From assembly GCA_050247235.1 (NCBI GenBank), contig JBFWUN010000015.1, forward strand, positions 15,525 to 79,524: 64,000 nt of DNA, written 5' to 3'. Origin of the DNA: CAIKBL01 sp050247235 (GTDB taxonomy: Bacteria; Pseudomonadota; Gammaproteobacteria; Ga0077536). The notes under the pieces are model-generated. The model had not been told where the DNA came from. It saw only the letters and a list, made by a program, of their open reading frames with translations, and ran no database searches. The translations under genes and the position numbers were made by a program. This document shows, piece after piece, positions 43,534 through 51,529 of the stretch. The first letter of the stretch is position 1. Every line of letters starts with the position of its first letter.

Positions 43534-44376
43534 TTGATCAAGGGTACCCGGGCCGGTGGGGTCGCGCGTGCGCTGCGCCGCGGGTGCGTCATCTTAGCGC
43601 AGGCGGTGGCGCTGCTGGGCGCTGCGGGGCTGCCTGGCTGCACGCCTCACCCGCCGCGACCCCGCATCGTCACGCACCCGCCGGTGCTGCGCGCCGTGCC
43701 GTCGCCGTCGCTCGCGCTCGCGACCTCGGGCACCGTGGGACCCCGTCGCGCGGTCACCGCGCTTGATCGCGGCTACGCGGATTACGATTCGGACCTGCAG
43801 GCGTCGCTCTACCTGTGCGCGGGAACCGGACCCGCCGCGGGGCCTTGCCTGGCGGTTCTCGGCGGACTGTTCGCGGTGGCCGGGGCGACGTCGAGCCTCG
43901 TGTACAGCGCGGCACAGGGGGAAACGGGACGCGTCGCAACCGCGCACGCGAAGGAGGCCTTCGCGGCACTCCCGGCCATCACGGCGCTGCCGGCGCGTAT
44001 CGCCGACGCGGCGGCCGCGCGGGCGGCGAATGACGATCGCGTGGTCTTACGGACCAGGGAGGACTGCACGGCCCCCCTTCCCGACGTCAATGTCGACAGC
44101 GTGTTCGATCTCGATGTCGTGGACATGCACCTCGCGTTCACACCGGGCTACCAGTTCAGGCTGACGCTCGTCGCGCGCCTCGTCGAACGCGCCTGCCCCG
44201 GTCGCGACGAGCTGCGCAGCCAGCGCCTTGCGTACCTCGGGCCGATGTCCTCCATGTCCCGTGACCCGACGCGCGCGTCCGCGGCGTTCACGAACGCGCT
44301 CGATGCGGCGGTCACCGCGCTCGCCACCGACGTCGACCTATACTTGCAGGGCAAGCGGGAGATACTGAAACCGTGA
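43534..44376 (+). CDS. Probable lipoprotein of unknown function
   Basis: About 280 residues. I use the TTG at 43534: it opens just past the divergent thioesterase start and gives a basic n-region, a hydrophobic core (VILAQAVALLGAAG) and a lipobox-like L-P-G-C ending at C36. The Pro at -2 is unusual. The mature part has a second hydrophobic stretch (about 95-115, AAGPCLAVLGGLFAVAGATSS) and a C-terminal domain with paired cysteines (TREDCTAP, ERACPGRD). No family recognised. The stop overlaps the next gene's GTG by 4 bp (GTGA), so the two are co-translated. The start codon is the weakest part of this call. Confidence 0.6.
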   Translation: MIKGTRAGGVARALRRGCVILAQAVALLGAAGLPGCTPHPPRPRIVTHPPVLRAVPSPSLALATSGTVGPRRAVTALDRGYADYDSDLQASLYLCAGTGPAAGPCLAVLGGLFAVAGATSSLVYSAAQGETGRVATAHAKEAFAALPAITALPARIADAAAARAANDDRVVLRTREDCTAPLPDVNVDSVFDLDVVDMHLAFTPGYQFRLTLVARLVERACPGRDELRSQRLAYLGPMSSMSRDPTRASAAFTNALDAAVTALATDVDLYLQGKREILKP

Positions 44377-44750
44377 AGAAGCTTCCGGACCAGGCCAGGC
44401 TCGATCGCGTGGTCGCCGATGCGCGACGCCAGCGTGAGGCCCGCGAACAGGATTACCGCGCGCAGGCGCTCAAGCTCTTTCCGTGGGTCTGCGGCCGCTG
44501 CAGCCGCGAGTTCTCGCGCGAGAACCTCCGCGAACTCACGGTTCACCACCGCAACCACGACCATGACCACAACCCACCCGACGGCAGCAACTGGGAACTG
44601 CTGTGCGTCTACTGCCACGAACAGGAACACGTGCGGCTGGTGGAAGCAGCCCAGGGGCTCGGAAGCGCTCCCGGCGCAAAGGCGTCGTCGCCCGCCGCGA
44701 CCGGGAAGGCTTTTGCCGGACTTGCCGAACTGCTGAAACGCGGAGACTGA
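44373..44750 (+). CDS. HNH nuclease, YajD-like
   Basis: A 125-residue protein starting with GTG overlapping the lipoprotein stop. The HNH/zinc-finger core is complete: C40-x2-C43 (WVCGRC), H58-H59 (TVHHRNHDHDHNPPDG), N73 (SNWELLC), C78-x2-C81-H82 (CVYCHEQEH). Length and layout match E. coli YajD, a small HNH protein of unknown role. The basic N-terminal helix (residues 8-35) may contact DNA. Co-translation with a lipoprotein is odd for a cytoplasmic nuclease. The Ala/Gly-rich tail (90-125) looks unstructured. Confidence 0.87.
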   Translation: MKKLPDQARLDRVVADARRQREAREQDYRAQALKLFPWVCGRCSREFSRENLRELTVHHRNHDHDHNPPDGSNWELLCVYCHEQEHVRLVEAAQGLGSAPGAKASSPAATGKAFAGLAELLKRGD

Positions 44751-44838
44751 GTCTCGCGGGAACCGAGGGCGGGCGAATGCACTCGCGATTCGCGCTGGAC
44801 GCCGCAATCTTCGTACGGCCGCCACGTGCGTGGCACGC

Positions 44839-45927
44839 TCACTCCCGCAGCGCGCGATTCACGCGCGGCATCACTTCCTCGGCCATCAGCCGCATCGAGC
44901 GTTGCGCACGCAGCGGGTCGGCCCAGTCGTGCCCGGCATATACCAAAGTCCCGAACGGCCCCACCTGCTCGCGCAGCGCGAGCACCTGCTCGACCACGTG
45001 CTCGACAGTGCCGCAGATCACCAGCGAATCCAGCACGTATTCGAGTGTCAGCGCGGCGTCGGGCATGTCCAGGTCCGACTTGAACAGCTGCGGGCGGCCA
45101 TTGCCGATGAGCTTGCGCATGAGGCTGCGGTAGTAATGGCCGTACGGTCCCTGCGGGCTGCGCGCGTACGCGCGGGCCTCGGCTTCGGTCTCCGCCACGT
45201 AGACGCTGCGCCCGACGCGCCAGTCGGCACCAGTAGCGGCGCGTCCGCCGAGCGTCGCACCCTCCTGCATCTTCAGCCAGTGGCTCGCCACCCAGACCGG
45301 CTGCAGGAAGTTCGCCGACAGTACCGTCCAACCGTGACGCGCAGCGTGCACGACAGAGTCCGAGAACGGCGACACGCACGCCACCGCGATCGGCGGATGT
45401 GGCCGTTGCAGGGGTTTCAGGATCGCGCCCTGCCCGATCTCGCGGTCCAAGGTGCGCGCGGTGGAGATGCGCCAGAAATCGCCCGCGATCTCGTACGGCG
45501 GCTCGCGCCGCCAGATCTCGAGCACCTGGGCGATCGCCTCGCGCGCCATCGCGTTACGGTCCTCGTCGAGGTTGCCGAACACTTCCGCATCGGAGCGCAG
45601 ACCTCCCGGGCTGATGCCGAGGATGAAACGCCCGTCGCACATGTGGTCGACCATCGCAACCTGCGCGGCCACCGCCGCCGGGTGCGTGTTCGGCAGGTTG
45701 ATCGTGCCGGTCCCCAGCCGGATCCGCTGCGTCTGGTACGCGAGGCTTGCCAGGAACGTCAGCGATGACGTCACGGTCTCCGCCAGGTCGGTGACGTGCT
45801 CGCCGACGAACGCCTCGGCGTACCCCAGTTCGTCGGCGAGCAGGATGGCGGCGCGGTCCTCGCGCAAAGTTTCGCGGTAGTCGCGATTCAACGGGTGCAG
45901 CGGCATCGTGAAGAAACTGAGATTCAT
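44839..45927 (-). CDS. LLM-class flavin-dependent oxidoreductase (luciferase-like monooxygenase)
   Basis: A 362-residue member of the bacterial luciferase-like FMN monooxygenase family. The TIM-barrel start MNLSFFTMPLHP, the FVGEHVTDL segment (His near the flavin), the RLGTGTINLPNTHPAAVAAQVAMVDHM region and GRFILGISPGG are typical. These enzymes oxidise small organic substrates with reduced FMN supplied by a separate reductase; none is adjacent. GGAG nine bases upstream sets the start. It is 21 bp downstream of nothing on its own strand except the EamA gene, which ends at 45949 toward it, so EamA and LLM genes may be co-transcribed. Confidence 0.9.
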   Translation of the reverse strand: MNLSFFTMPLHPLNRDYRETLREDRAAILLADELGYAEAFVGEHVTDLAETVTSSLTFLASLAYQTQRIRLGTGTINLPNTHPAAVAAQVAMVDHMCDGRFILGISPGGLRSDAEVFGNLDEDRNAMAREAIAQVLEIWRREPPYEIAGDFWRISTARTLDREIGQGAILKPLQRPHPPIAVACVSPFSDSVVHAARHGWTVLSANFLQPVWVASHWLKMQEGATLGGRAATGADWRVGRSVYVAETEAEARAYARSPQGPYGHYYRSLMRKLIGNGRPQLFKSDLDMPDAALTLEYVLDSLVICGTVEHVVEQVLALREQVGPFGTLVYAGHDWADPLRAQRSMRLMAEEVMPRVNRALRE

Positions 45928-45948
45928 ATCCGGTCTCCAGGGTCGTAC

Positions 45949-46902
45949 TCAGTTGTCGTGCGCGGGAGGGGGCTTCACCTGCGTGCGCGTTTCCTGCAGG
46001 AACTGTCGCCGCAGGTACAGGTTGTTGGCGACCAGTGCGGCCACCACGATCGCCGCGCCGGTGATCTCGATCGGGGTGAAGCAAGCCCCCTGCAGCGCGC
46101 GGTAGGTGAACGTGGCAACCGGCATGAGGTTCGTCAGCAGCATGGAGTTCAGTGGTCCTATCCGGCGCGTGCCGAAATTCCACGCGAGCATGCCGTACAC
46201 GACCCCGAGCATGCTCAGGAACACGAGATCCGGCGCCGCCGCCCGGAACGCGTCCACACCCGGCGTCTCCAGCCAGCCTGCCGTCGTGAGGACCGCGATG
46301 ACGACCATCGTGCAGGCGGTCCCCGGCAGGATCGTCAGGAGCGTAATGCGCCACACCGACCATCCCTTGAGGCGCTCCGATCCGAGGTTGTAGTAGATCC
46401 AGCACAGCCCGCCCAGCAGGATCAGCACGCTGCCCGCGATCGCCCCGGTCGACCCCTGCAGGCCCTGCCCGCCGCGCGTGACCACGAGCACCACGCCGAG
46501 AAACGCCACGCCGATGCAGATCAGGGTGAAGCGCGACGGTCGCTTGCCCGTGAGCGCCCATTGCACCAGGGCCATCACCGACGGCTGCAGTGCGACGATG
46601 ACCGAACCGTGCTCCGCGCCCGCCAGGGAAATCCCGTAGAACACCATCAGCGGCGAAATGCTCATACCCATCGCGCCCATGCTCGCGGCAAGCAGCCCCT
46701 TGCCGCCGAACGACAGCACGCCGATTCCTTCGCGCAGCAGCACGAACGGCGTCAGTACGCACGCGGCGAGCAGGTAGCGCACGAGCGTGACGTGAAACGG
46801 ATCCACGAGGACGAACGCATCCTTGGCGATCGGGAACTGCATGCCCCAGACGATGACGGCGGAGAGGCCCGCGAGGAGACCGGCCGCGAAGGACTGCCTC
46901 AT
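45949..46902 (-). CDS. EamA/DMT-family transporter
   Basis: A 317-residue inner-membrane protein with ten predicted hydrophobic segments in two EamA repeats (about 8-145 and 160-295), beginning MRQSFAAGLLAGLSAVIVWGM. The proposed start at 46902 is the first Met before the first helix; a much longer open frame upstream is Arg-rich and non-membrane, and I reject it. The C-terminus is a cytoplasmic tail (RRQFLQETRTQVKPPP). Substrate unknown. It is upstream of the LLM monooxygenase gene by 21 bp, so export of that enzyme's substrate or product is conceivable. It is divergent from the AlaX gene. Confidence 0.88.
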   Translation of the reverse strand: MRQSFAAGLLAGLSAVIVWGMQFPIAKDAFVLVDPFHVTLVRYLLAACVLTPFVLLREGIGVLSFGGKGLLAASMGAMGMSISPLMVFYGISLAGAEHGSVIVALQPSVMALVQWALTGKRPSRFTLICIGVAFLGVVLVVTRGGQGLQGSTGAIAGSVLILLGGLCWIYYNLGSERLKGWSVWRITLLTILPGTACTMVVIAVLTTAGWLETPGVDAFRAAAPDLVFLSMLGVVYGMLAWNFGTRRIGPLNSMLLTNLMPVATFTYRALQGACFTPIEITGAAIVVAALVANNLYLRRQFLQETRTQVKPPPAHDN

Positions 46903-47133
46903 CGACGCGAACCATCGGCGCGCAAGGGCGCGAAACACTGCATCCAGGAAATCTCCGGGCGCCGACACCGGGGCCCTGCCGTGATGGAAATCGCCGCGCG
47001 TCGCGCGCCGGCAGCGGGGTAGTTTACGCGCCGCGGCGCGGCCCCGTGAGCGTGGACTTTTCCGACGGCCACGCGGACACTCGTGATCCAGCGCGCGGAC
47101 CCCGCGCCCCGTCGGCACCGCCGGAGACACCGC

Positions 47134-47835
47134 ATGACCCTTGAACTCTTCCGCGAAGATGCTTACCTGAAATCGTGCCGGGCGCGGGTCGTCGCGGTGG
47201 ACCCCGCCGGCATCCGGCTGGACCGCACCGTGTTCTATCCGGAAGGCGGGGGTCAGCCTGGTGATGCGGGCGAACTCGTGCTGGACGACGGATCGATCCT
47301 GCCCATCGTCACCACGCGCGCGACGCCGGAGGGCATCCTGCACGTGCCTGCGGAGGGCGGCGCGCTGCCCGCGCCCGGCACGGAACTCACCGCGCGCATC
47401 GACTGGGACACGCGCCATCGGCACATGCGCGTGCACACCTGCCTGCACCTGCTGTGCGCGCTGATCCCGCACCCGGTCACCGGCGGCGCCATCGCGCGGG
47501 ATCGCGGCCGCCTCGATTTCGACATGGAACAGGGCCTGGACAAGGCGACCGTGGAAGCCGCACTGAACCGGCTCGTCAGCGCGGACCATCCGGTCGGGTA
47601 CCGGTGGATTTCGGACGAGGAGATGGCGGCGAACATGGCGCTGGTCCGGACCATGTCGGTGCAGCCACCGATGGGCCGAGGCCGCGTGCGACTGGTGGAC
47701 GTCGACGGTGTGGACCTGCAGCCGTGCGGCGGTACGCACGTGGCACGCACCGGCGAAATCGGTGCCGTCACGCTCGGCAAGGTAGAGAACAAGGGCAAGC
47801 ACAACCGGCGCGTCCACGTGCTGCTCGGCGACTGA
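47134..47835 (+). CDS. AlaX-type alanyl-tRNA editing protein
   Basis: A 233-residue free-standing editing domain related to that of alanyl-tRNA synthetase, which removes serine or glycine mis-attached to tRNA-Ala. Zinc ligands are H and H in VHTCLHLLCALI and Cys and His in PCGGTHVARTGEIG. The N-terminal glycine-rich TVFYPEGGGQPGDAG is the other signature. Size matches the AlaX-M group. GGAG nine bases before the ATG fixes the start. It lies 35 bp before the acetoacetate-decarboxylase-like gene on the same strand. Confidence 0.93.
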   Translation: MTLELFREDAYLKSCRARVVAVDPAGIRLDRTVFYPEGGGQPGDAGELVLDDGSILPIVTTRATPEGILHVPAEGGALPAPGTELTARIDWDTRHRHMRVHTCLHLLCALIPHPVTGGAIARDRGRLDFDMEQGLDKATVEAALNRLVSADHPVGYRWISDEEMAANMALVRTMSVQPPMGRGRVRLVDVDGVDLQPCGGTHVARTGEIGAVTLGKVENKGKHNRRVHVLLGD

Positions 47836-47870
47836 TCCGGTTCCATTCACCACCGACAGGAGGACACCCG

Positions 47871-48656
47871 ATGGGTTTCGTACGTACACGCCAGGAGATC
47901 CGCAAGATCCAGCATGCACTCAGCCGGCCACGCTTCGTGAACGCCGAGATGCTGAGCGTGGAGTTCCTGACCCGCCCGGCCGTGATCCGGCGGCTGCTGC
48001 CGCCAGGCCTCGAATCCACGGGCAACCCGCGCGTGACGGCGATGGTCGGACGCTGGCAGAGCAACTGCGTCGGCGACTTCGATGGCGGCGCAATCTACCT
48101 CGAGGCGAAGCACAAGAAGATCGTGGGAGATTACGTGCTCGCGATGTACATGGATCGCGACCAGCCGATCATCTACGGACGGGAGCTGTTCGGCGAACCC
48201 AAGAAGGAAGCCAGCACGCGTCTGTTCCGGCGCGGAGACCAGTTCAGCGGAAGGGTGGAGCGCCACGGCACCCCCCTTATTGAACTGGAAGTCGATGTCA
48301 CCGCTGATCACGGACCGACGGAAGGCGAAGGCGTGAATTTCAATTACAAGGCGATTCCGGCCACGCACGGGATCGGGTTCGAGTGGGACCCCGTGCTGAC
48401 CTGCGCGCGTTTCGCGCTCACCCTGCGGTCGAACCTGTCGGGCCGCGGCGCGCTTCGACTCGGCCGCACCGTGCACGATCCGCTGGACGAGATCCCCATC
48501 GTGAAGGTCCTCCGCGGCGCCTACACCCAGGGCGATCTCGTCGCGCGCGCGGAGACGCTCGCGCGGGTGGATCCCGCGAAGTTCCTGCCGTATGCGCTCG
48601 GCCGCACCGACGACTGGAGCGCGCTCGACACCGAAAACCGATCGCTGCGCACCTGA
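47871..48656 (+). CDS. Acetoacetate decarboxylase-like protein
   Basis: A 261-residue protein of the acetoacetate decarboxylase superfamily. The Schiff-base lysine pair appears as K111-K112 in GRELFGEPKKEAS, equivalent to Lys115/116 of the clostridial enzyme. GRWQSNCVGDFDGGAIYLEAK and the C-terminal region also fit. Many members of the superfamily are not decarboxylases but aldolases or dehydratases. Acetoacetate decarboxylation would sit well with the AtoE permease at 15-16.5 kb, but the genes are far apart. GGAGG ten bases upstream gives a strong start. It probably shares a transcript with the AlaX gene. Confidence 0.85.
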   Translation: MGFVRTRQEIRKIQHALSRPRFVNAEMLSVEFLTRPAVIRRLLPPGLESTGNPRVTAMVGRWQSNCVGDFDGGAIYLEAKHKKIVGDYVLAMYMDRDQPIIYGRELFGEPKKEASTRLFRRGDQFSGRVERHGTPLIELEVDVTADHGPTEGEGVNFNYKAIPATHGIGFEWDPVLTCARFALTLRSNLSGRGALRLGRTVHDPLDEIPIVKVLRGAYTQGDLVARAETLARVDPAKFLPYALGRTDDWSALDTENRSLRT

Positions 48657-48693
48657 CCGCGACACGCCGGGCAGGGACCCGCCCGGCGTCTCC

Positions 48694-49752
48694 TCAATCC
48701 GTCAGGCCGGGCGTCGGGCTGGTGCGGCGGCGTGTCCACCACCGGCGTCCTTCGATCACCTGCCACACCGCGAGCGCGGGTACCCCGAGCAGGACTTCGC
48801 GCACGCGCTTCGCGAGCGACATCGCGAGCCCGGTCTGTGGCGACAGGCCGTACAGTGCGCCGAGCAGCATGAATCCGCCTTCCATCACGCCCAGGCCACC
48901 GGGCACCGCGAACGCGACGCTGCGGATCACCTGGCTCAGGCTTTCGATCACCAGCGCCTCGCGCAGCCCGACGTCCGCGCCGAGGAAATGCAGGATCAGC
49001 CAGATCTCGAAAGCGCCCAGCAGCCACGACAGCAGGTGGGCATGGAACGACATCACGAGCGACTGCGGCTGCCGGAAGATGCGGTGGATGGAATCATGCA
49101 GACCGTCCAGCGAGCTGCCCTTGAATGCCGGGAAGCGATCCGCGAGGCGAATGAAGAGGTTCTCGGTTGCGCGCAGGAGTCCACGCCGCTGCGCGAAGAA
49201 GAACGCGGGCAGCACCGAGACGGAGGCCACGAGCCCGAGCACTGTCCACAGGACAACCGGCCCCTGGTGCCCGTCCGCGAGCAGCAGGGACAACCCGAGG
49301 AGCGTGAACAGCGCCTGGCTCACGATCTGCGCACCGAGGTCCGCGATCATGCTGCTTGCGGCGATCCCGTTGCCCACTCCGTGCAGCGCGACGATGCGGA
49401 TGGACACCACTTCGCCGCCGATCTGGGTCAACGGCAACAGGCCGCTCACGGCTTCCCGGATCCAGCGCGCGAGGATGAACACGCCGACCGGCGCGTCGTG
49501 TTCCACGTGACCGACCGCGTGCCACCCGCGGCCCGACAGCGCCACCTGCGCGACGTGTGCGATCACGATTGCGACCATGCCCCAGCCAATGCCGGCCAGC
49601 GCCTGCACGATGTCGCGCGCGCCGTGGTGCACCACCAGGTAGGTCGCGAGCGCGAGCCCCAGGAGCGCGATGGCAATGACACCCGCCTGGACGCGGCCGC
49701 GTCCGGCGGCCGTTTCGGTCAGTGGGGAGGAATCGGTGGGTGGCGCGCGCAT
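48694..49752 (-). CDS. Flippase-like membrane protein (LPG synthase TM region / HpnL-like)
   Basis: A 352-residue inner-membrane protein of the lysylphosphatidylglycerol synthase transmembrane region family (UPF0104, TIGR03476-like HpnL). About eight helices are visible, with the family blocks VSGLLPLTQIGGEVVSIRI and IRSVAFAVPGGLGVMEGGFMLLG. HpnL proteins are tied to hopanoid lipids; no other hopanoid gene is in the window, so a general lipid or isoprenoid-sugar transporter is as likely. I place the start at 49752 with CCGGAG eight bases upstream; a longer open frame to 49914 would overlap the divergent nuclease gene. Confidence 0.87.
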   Translation of the reverse strand: MRAPPTDSSPLTETAAGRGRVQAGVIAIALLGLALATYLVVHHGARDIVQALAGIGWGMVAIVIAHVAQVALSGRGWHAVGHVEHDAPVGVFILARWIREAVSGLLPLTQIGGEVVSIRIVALHGVGNGIAASSMIADLGAQIVSQALFTLLGLSLLLADGHQGPVVLWTVLGLVASVSVLPAFFFAQRRGLLRATENLFIRLADRFPAFKGSSLDGLHDSIHRIFRQPQSLVMSFHAHLLSWLLGAFEIWLILHFLGADVGLREALVIESLSQVIRSVAFAVPGGLGVMEGGFMLLGALYGLSPQTGLAMSLAKRVREVLLGVPALAVWQVIEGRRWWTRRRTSPTPGLTD

Positions 49753-49900
49753 CGGTCTCCGGAATCGCGGCGCAGAGGCCGCCGCCCTCGGTGTCCCGGA
49801 AAGGTCACCTGGGGACGCGATTATGACTGCCGCCTCCCACCCTAACAATTGCCGCTGCCGCGCGACCGTCCGGCGCGGCGCGACCTTATACTGCCGCAGC

Positions 49901-50626
49901 ATGACACTGCCCAAACGACTGAGCCGATCGCGGCTCGAACTGTTCCTCGCGTGCCCGGGCTGCTTCTGGCTCGATCTGCGCGCGCAGGTCCGTCAGCCTT
50001 CGGGCCCGCCGTACAACCTGAATTCCGCGGTCGATCACCTGTTCCGCAACGAGTTCGATGCCTACCGCGGCGGTGACGTGGTGCCACCGCGGCTGCGCGC
50101 GGCCGGACTGACCTGCATCCCGGCTGCGCATCCGGATCTCGCGCGCTGGCGGCACAATTTCACCGGCGTCACGCGGCGCCACACCAGCACGCACCTCGAA
50201 CTGTTCGGCGCCATCGACGATCTCTGGCAAGGATCCGACGGCCGCTTTCACGTGGTCGACTACAAGGCGACGAGTCGCCAGGCCGCGCTGTCGATCGATG
50301 CCGAGTGGCAGCGTGCCTACAAACGGCAGGTCGAGTTCTACCAGTGGCTGCTGCGCGGCAACGGGCTCGACGTGTCGCCGCGCGCCTACTTCGTCTACGC
50401 CAACGGCATCCGGGACGCGCGGCCGTTCGATGACGTGCTGCGTTTCGAGACACGGATCTTCGCGTACGACGGGGACGACGCCTGGGTGGAACCGGCGATC
50501 GATCGCGCACTCGCATGCCTGCTCATGGAGACGCCGCCGGCGTCGTCACCGGCCTGCGACTTCTGCGCGTACGTGAGTGCCGTCGGCGCGGCGCGGGCGG
50601 CCCCGCGGACCGGTCAGCTGTTCTGA
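49901..50626 (+). CDS. PD-(D/E)XK nuclease superfamily protein (Cas4/RecB-like)
   Basis: A 241-residue putative nuclease. The core is LFGAIDDLW with D106 and VVDYKAT with D120 and K122, the PD-(D/E)XK arrangement of Cas4/RecB-type enzymes; E144 in KRQVEFYQWLL follows in the typical helix. C18 and C21 (ACPGCFW) at the N-terminus and C219 and C222 (ACDFCAY) at the C-terminus could hold an Fe-S cluster as in Cas4/AddB, although those use a 1+3 pattern. TATACT (49887-49892) is so near the ATG that the message may be nearly leaderless. There is no CRISPR array or cas gene nearby, so a DNA-repair role is more likely. Confidence 0.82.
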   Translation: MTLPKRLSRSRLELFLACPGCFWLDLRAQVRQPSGPPYNLNSAVDHLFRNEFDAYRGGDVVPPRLRAAGLTCIPAAHPDLARWRHNFTGVTRRHTSTHLELFGAIDDLWQGSDGRFHVVDYKATSRQAALSIDAEWQRAYKRQVEFYQWLLRGNGLDVSPRAYFVYANGIRDARPFDDVLRFETRIFAYDGDDAWVEPAIDRALACLLMETPPASSPACDFCAYVSAVGAARAAPRTGQLF

Positions 50627-51501
50627 GCGTCCGTGGCGGCGCCGTCGCGCATCTGTTCGCGCAGGAACGGGATCACGTGGCCGGCCACTGCGTCCGGGTT
50701 GTCCGCGAACGGCCAGTGCCCGCTGTCCGTGAGGCGCACGATGCGCGCGCGCGGGAACACCTGCTTCTGCACCTCGGCGAAACGGCTCGGCAGGTAGATG
50801 TCACGTTCGCCCCAGACAACCAGTGCGGGCAGGTCGCGCGGGCGTAACGCCGCGATCACCTGTGCGGAGAAATCGCCGACATCGTCCGGGTTCGTCGCCC
50901 GGTAAAGACGCAGCACGGCCCGCTGCGTGCCGGCATCGAAATCCTCGTACATGCGCTCGACCATCGCGGGCGGCAGCCCGCGCGGGTTCCCCAGCTTCAG
51001 CAGGGCGCGAAAGCCGGCGCGCGTGGTGGTTTTCATCGCGAGCTCACCGATCAGCGGCAGCCGCCAGATCCGTGCCATGAAATGCCACCGATACCCGGGC
51101 AGGATCCCGATGTTGAACAGCGTCACGCTGGCCACGCGCGCCGGGTGTTGCGCGGCCCACGCGAGCCCCCACGGGCCGCCGAAGTCGTGCACGCACAGGT
51201 GCACGCGCGTCACGCCGAGCACCTGCAGCGCAGCCTCCAGGTGCGCAGCGTAGCCGGCGACCGTGTAATCGAAATCGGCCGGCTTGTCCGCCTTGCCGAA
51301 TCCCGGCATGTCGAGCGCGAGCGCGCGACCGAACTCCCCCACCCGGCCCACGAGATCGCGCCAGTCTTCGCTCGCACCAGGATTGCCGTGCACGAACACG
51401 ACCGCTTCGGTGGCGGCAGCCTCAGTGGTGGGTGTCCCGGCCTCCAGGCATGGCGAGCGCAGCCCGTTGACATTGATCATTCTGGCGGTCACGGCAGCCA
51501 T
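50614..51501 (-). CDS. Alpha/beta hydrolase, epoxide hydrolase/haloalkane dehalogenase type
   Basis: A 295-residue alpha/beta-hydrolase-fold enzyme. The nucleophile elbow is VHDFGGPWG, where an Asp replaces the usual Ser, as in epoxide hydrolases and haloalkane dehalogenases. The oxyanion-side FVHGNPGASEDW carries the H-G-x-P motif typical of epoxide hydrolases, and the base is His in DSGHWPFAD. GAGGAG nine bases upstream supports the start at 51501 over a longer one. The 3' end overlaps the convergent nuclease gene by 13 bp. It is 29 bp downstream of nothing on its strand but the M48 gene, which is read toward it. Confidence 0.88.
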   Translation of the reverse strand: MAAVTARMINVNGLRSPCLEAGTPTTEAAATEAVVFVHGNPGASEDWRDLVGRVGEFGRALALDMPGFGKADKPADFDYTVAGYAAHLEAALQVLGVTRVHLCVHDFGGPWGLAWAAQHPARVASVTLFNIGILPGYRWHFMARIWRLPLIGELAMKTTTRAGFRALLKLGNPRGLPPAMVERMYEDFDAGTQRAVLRLYRATNPDDVGDFSAQVIAALRPRDLPALVVWGERDIYLPSRFAEVQKQVFPRARIVRLTDSGHWPFADNPDAVAGHVIPFLREQMRDGAATDAQNS

Positions 51502-51529
51502 CGGCTTCTCCTCGTGCGTACGGAATCCG

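Noticed and set aside
46903..47919. N-terminal extension of the EamA transporter gene by 339 codons
   Set aside because: The extension is Arg- and Ala-rich, non-membrane, and overlaps the divergent AlaX gene completely.
49901..50626. CRISPR-associated Cas4
   Set aside because: No repeat array and no other cas gene lie nearby, and the cysteine layout is not that of Cas4.
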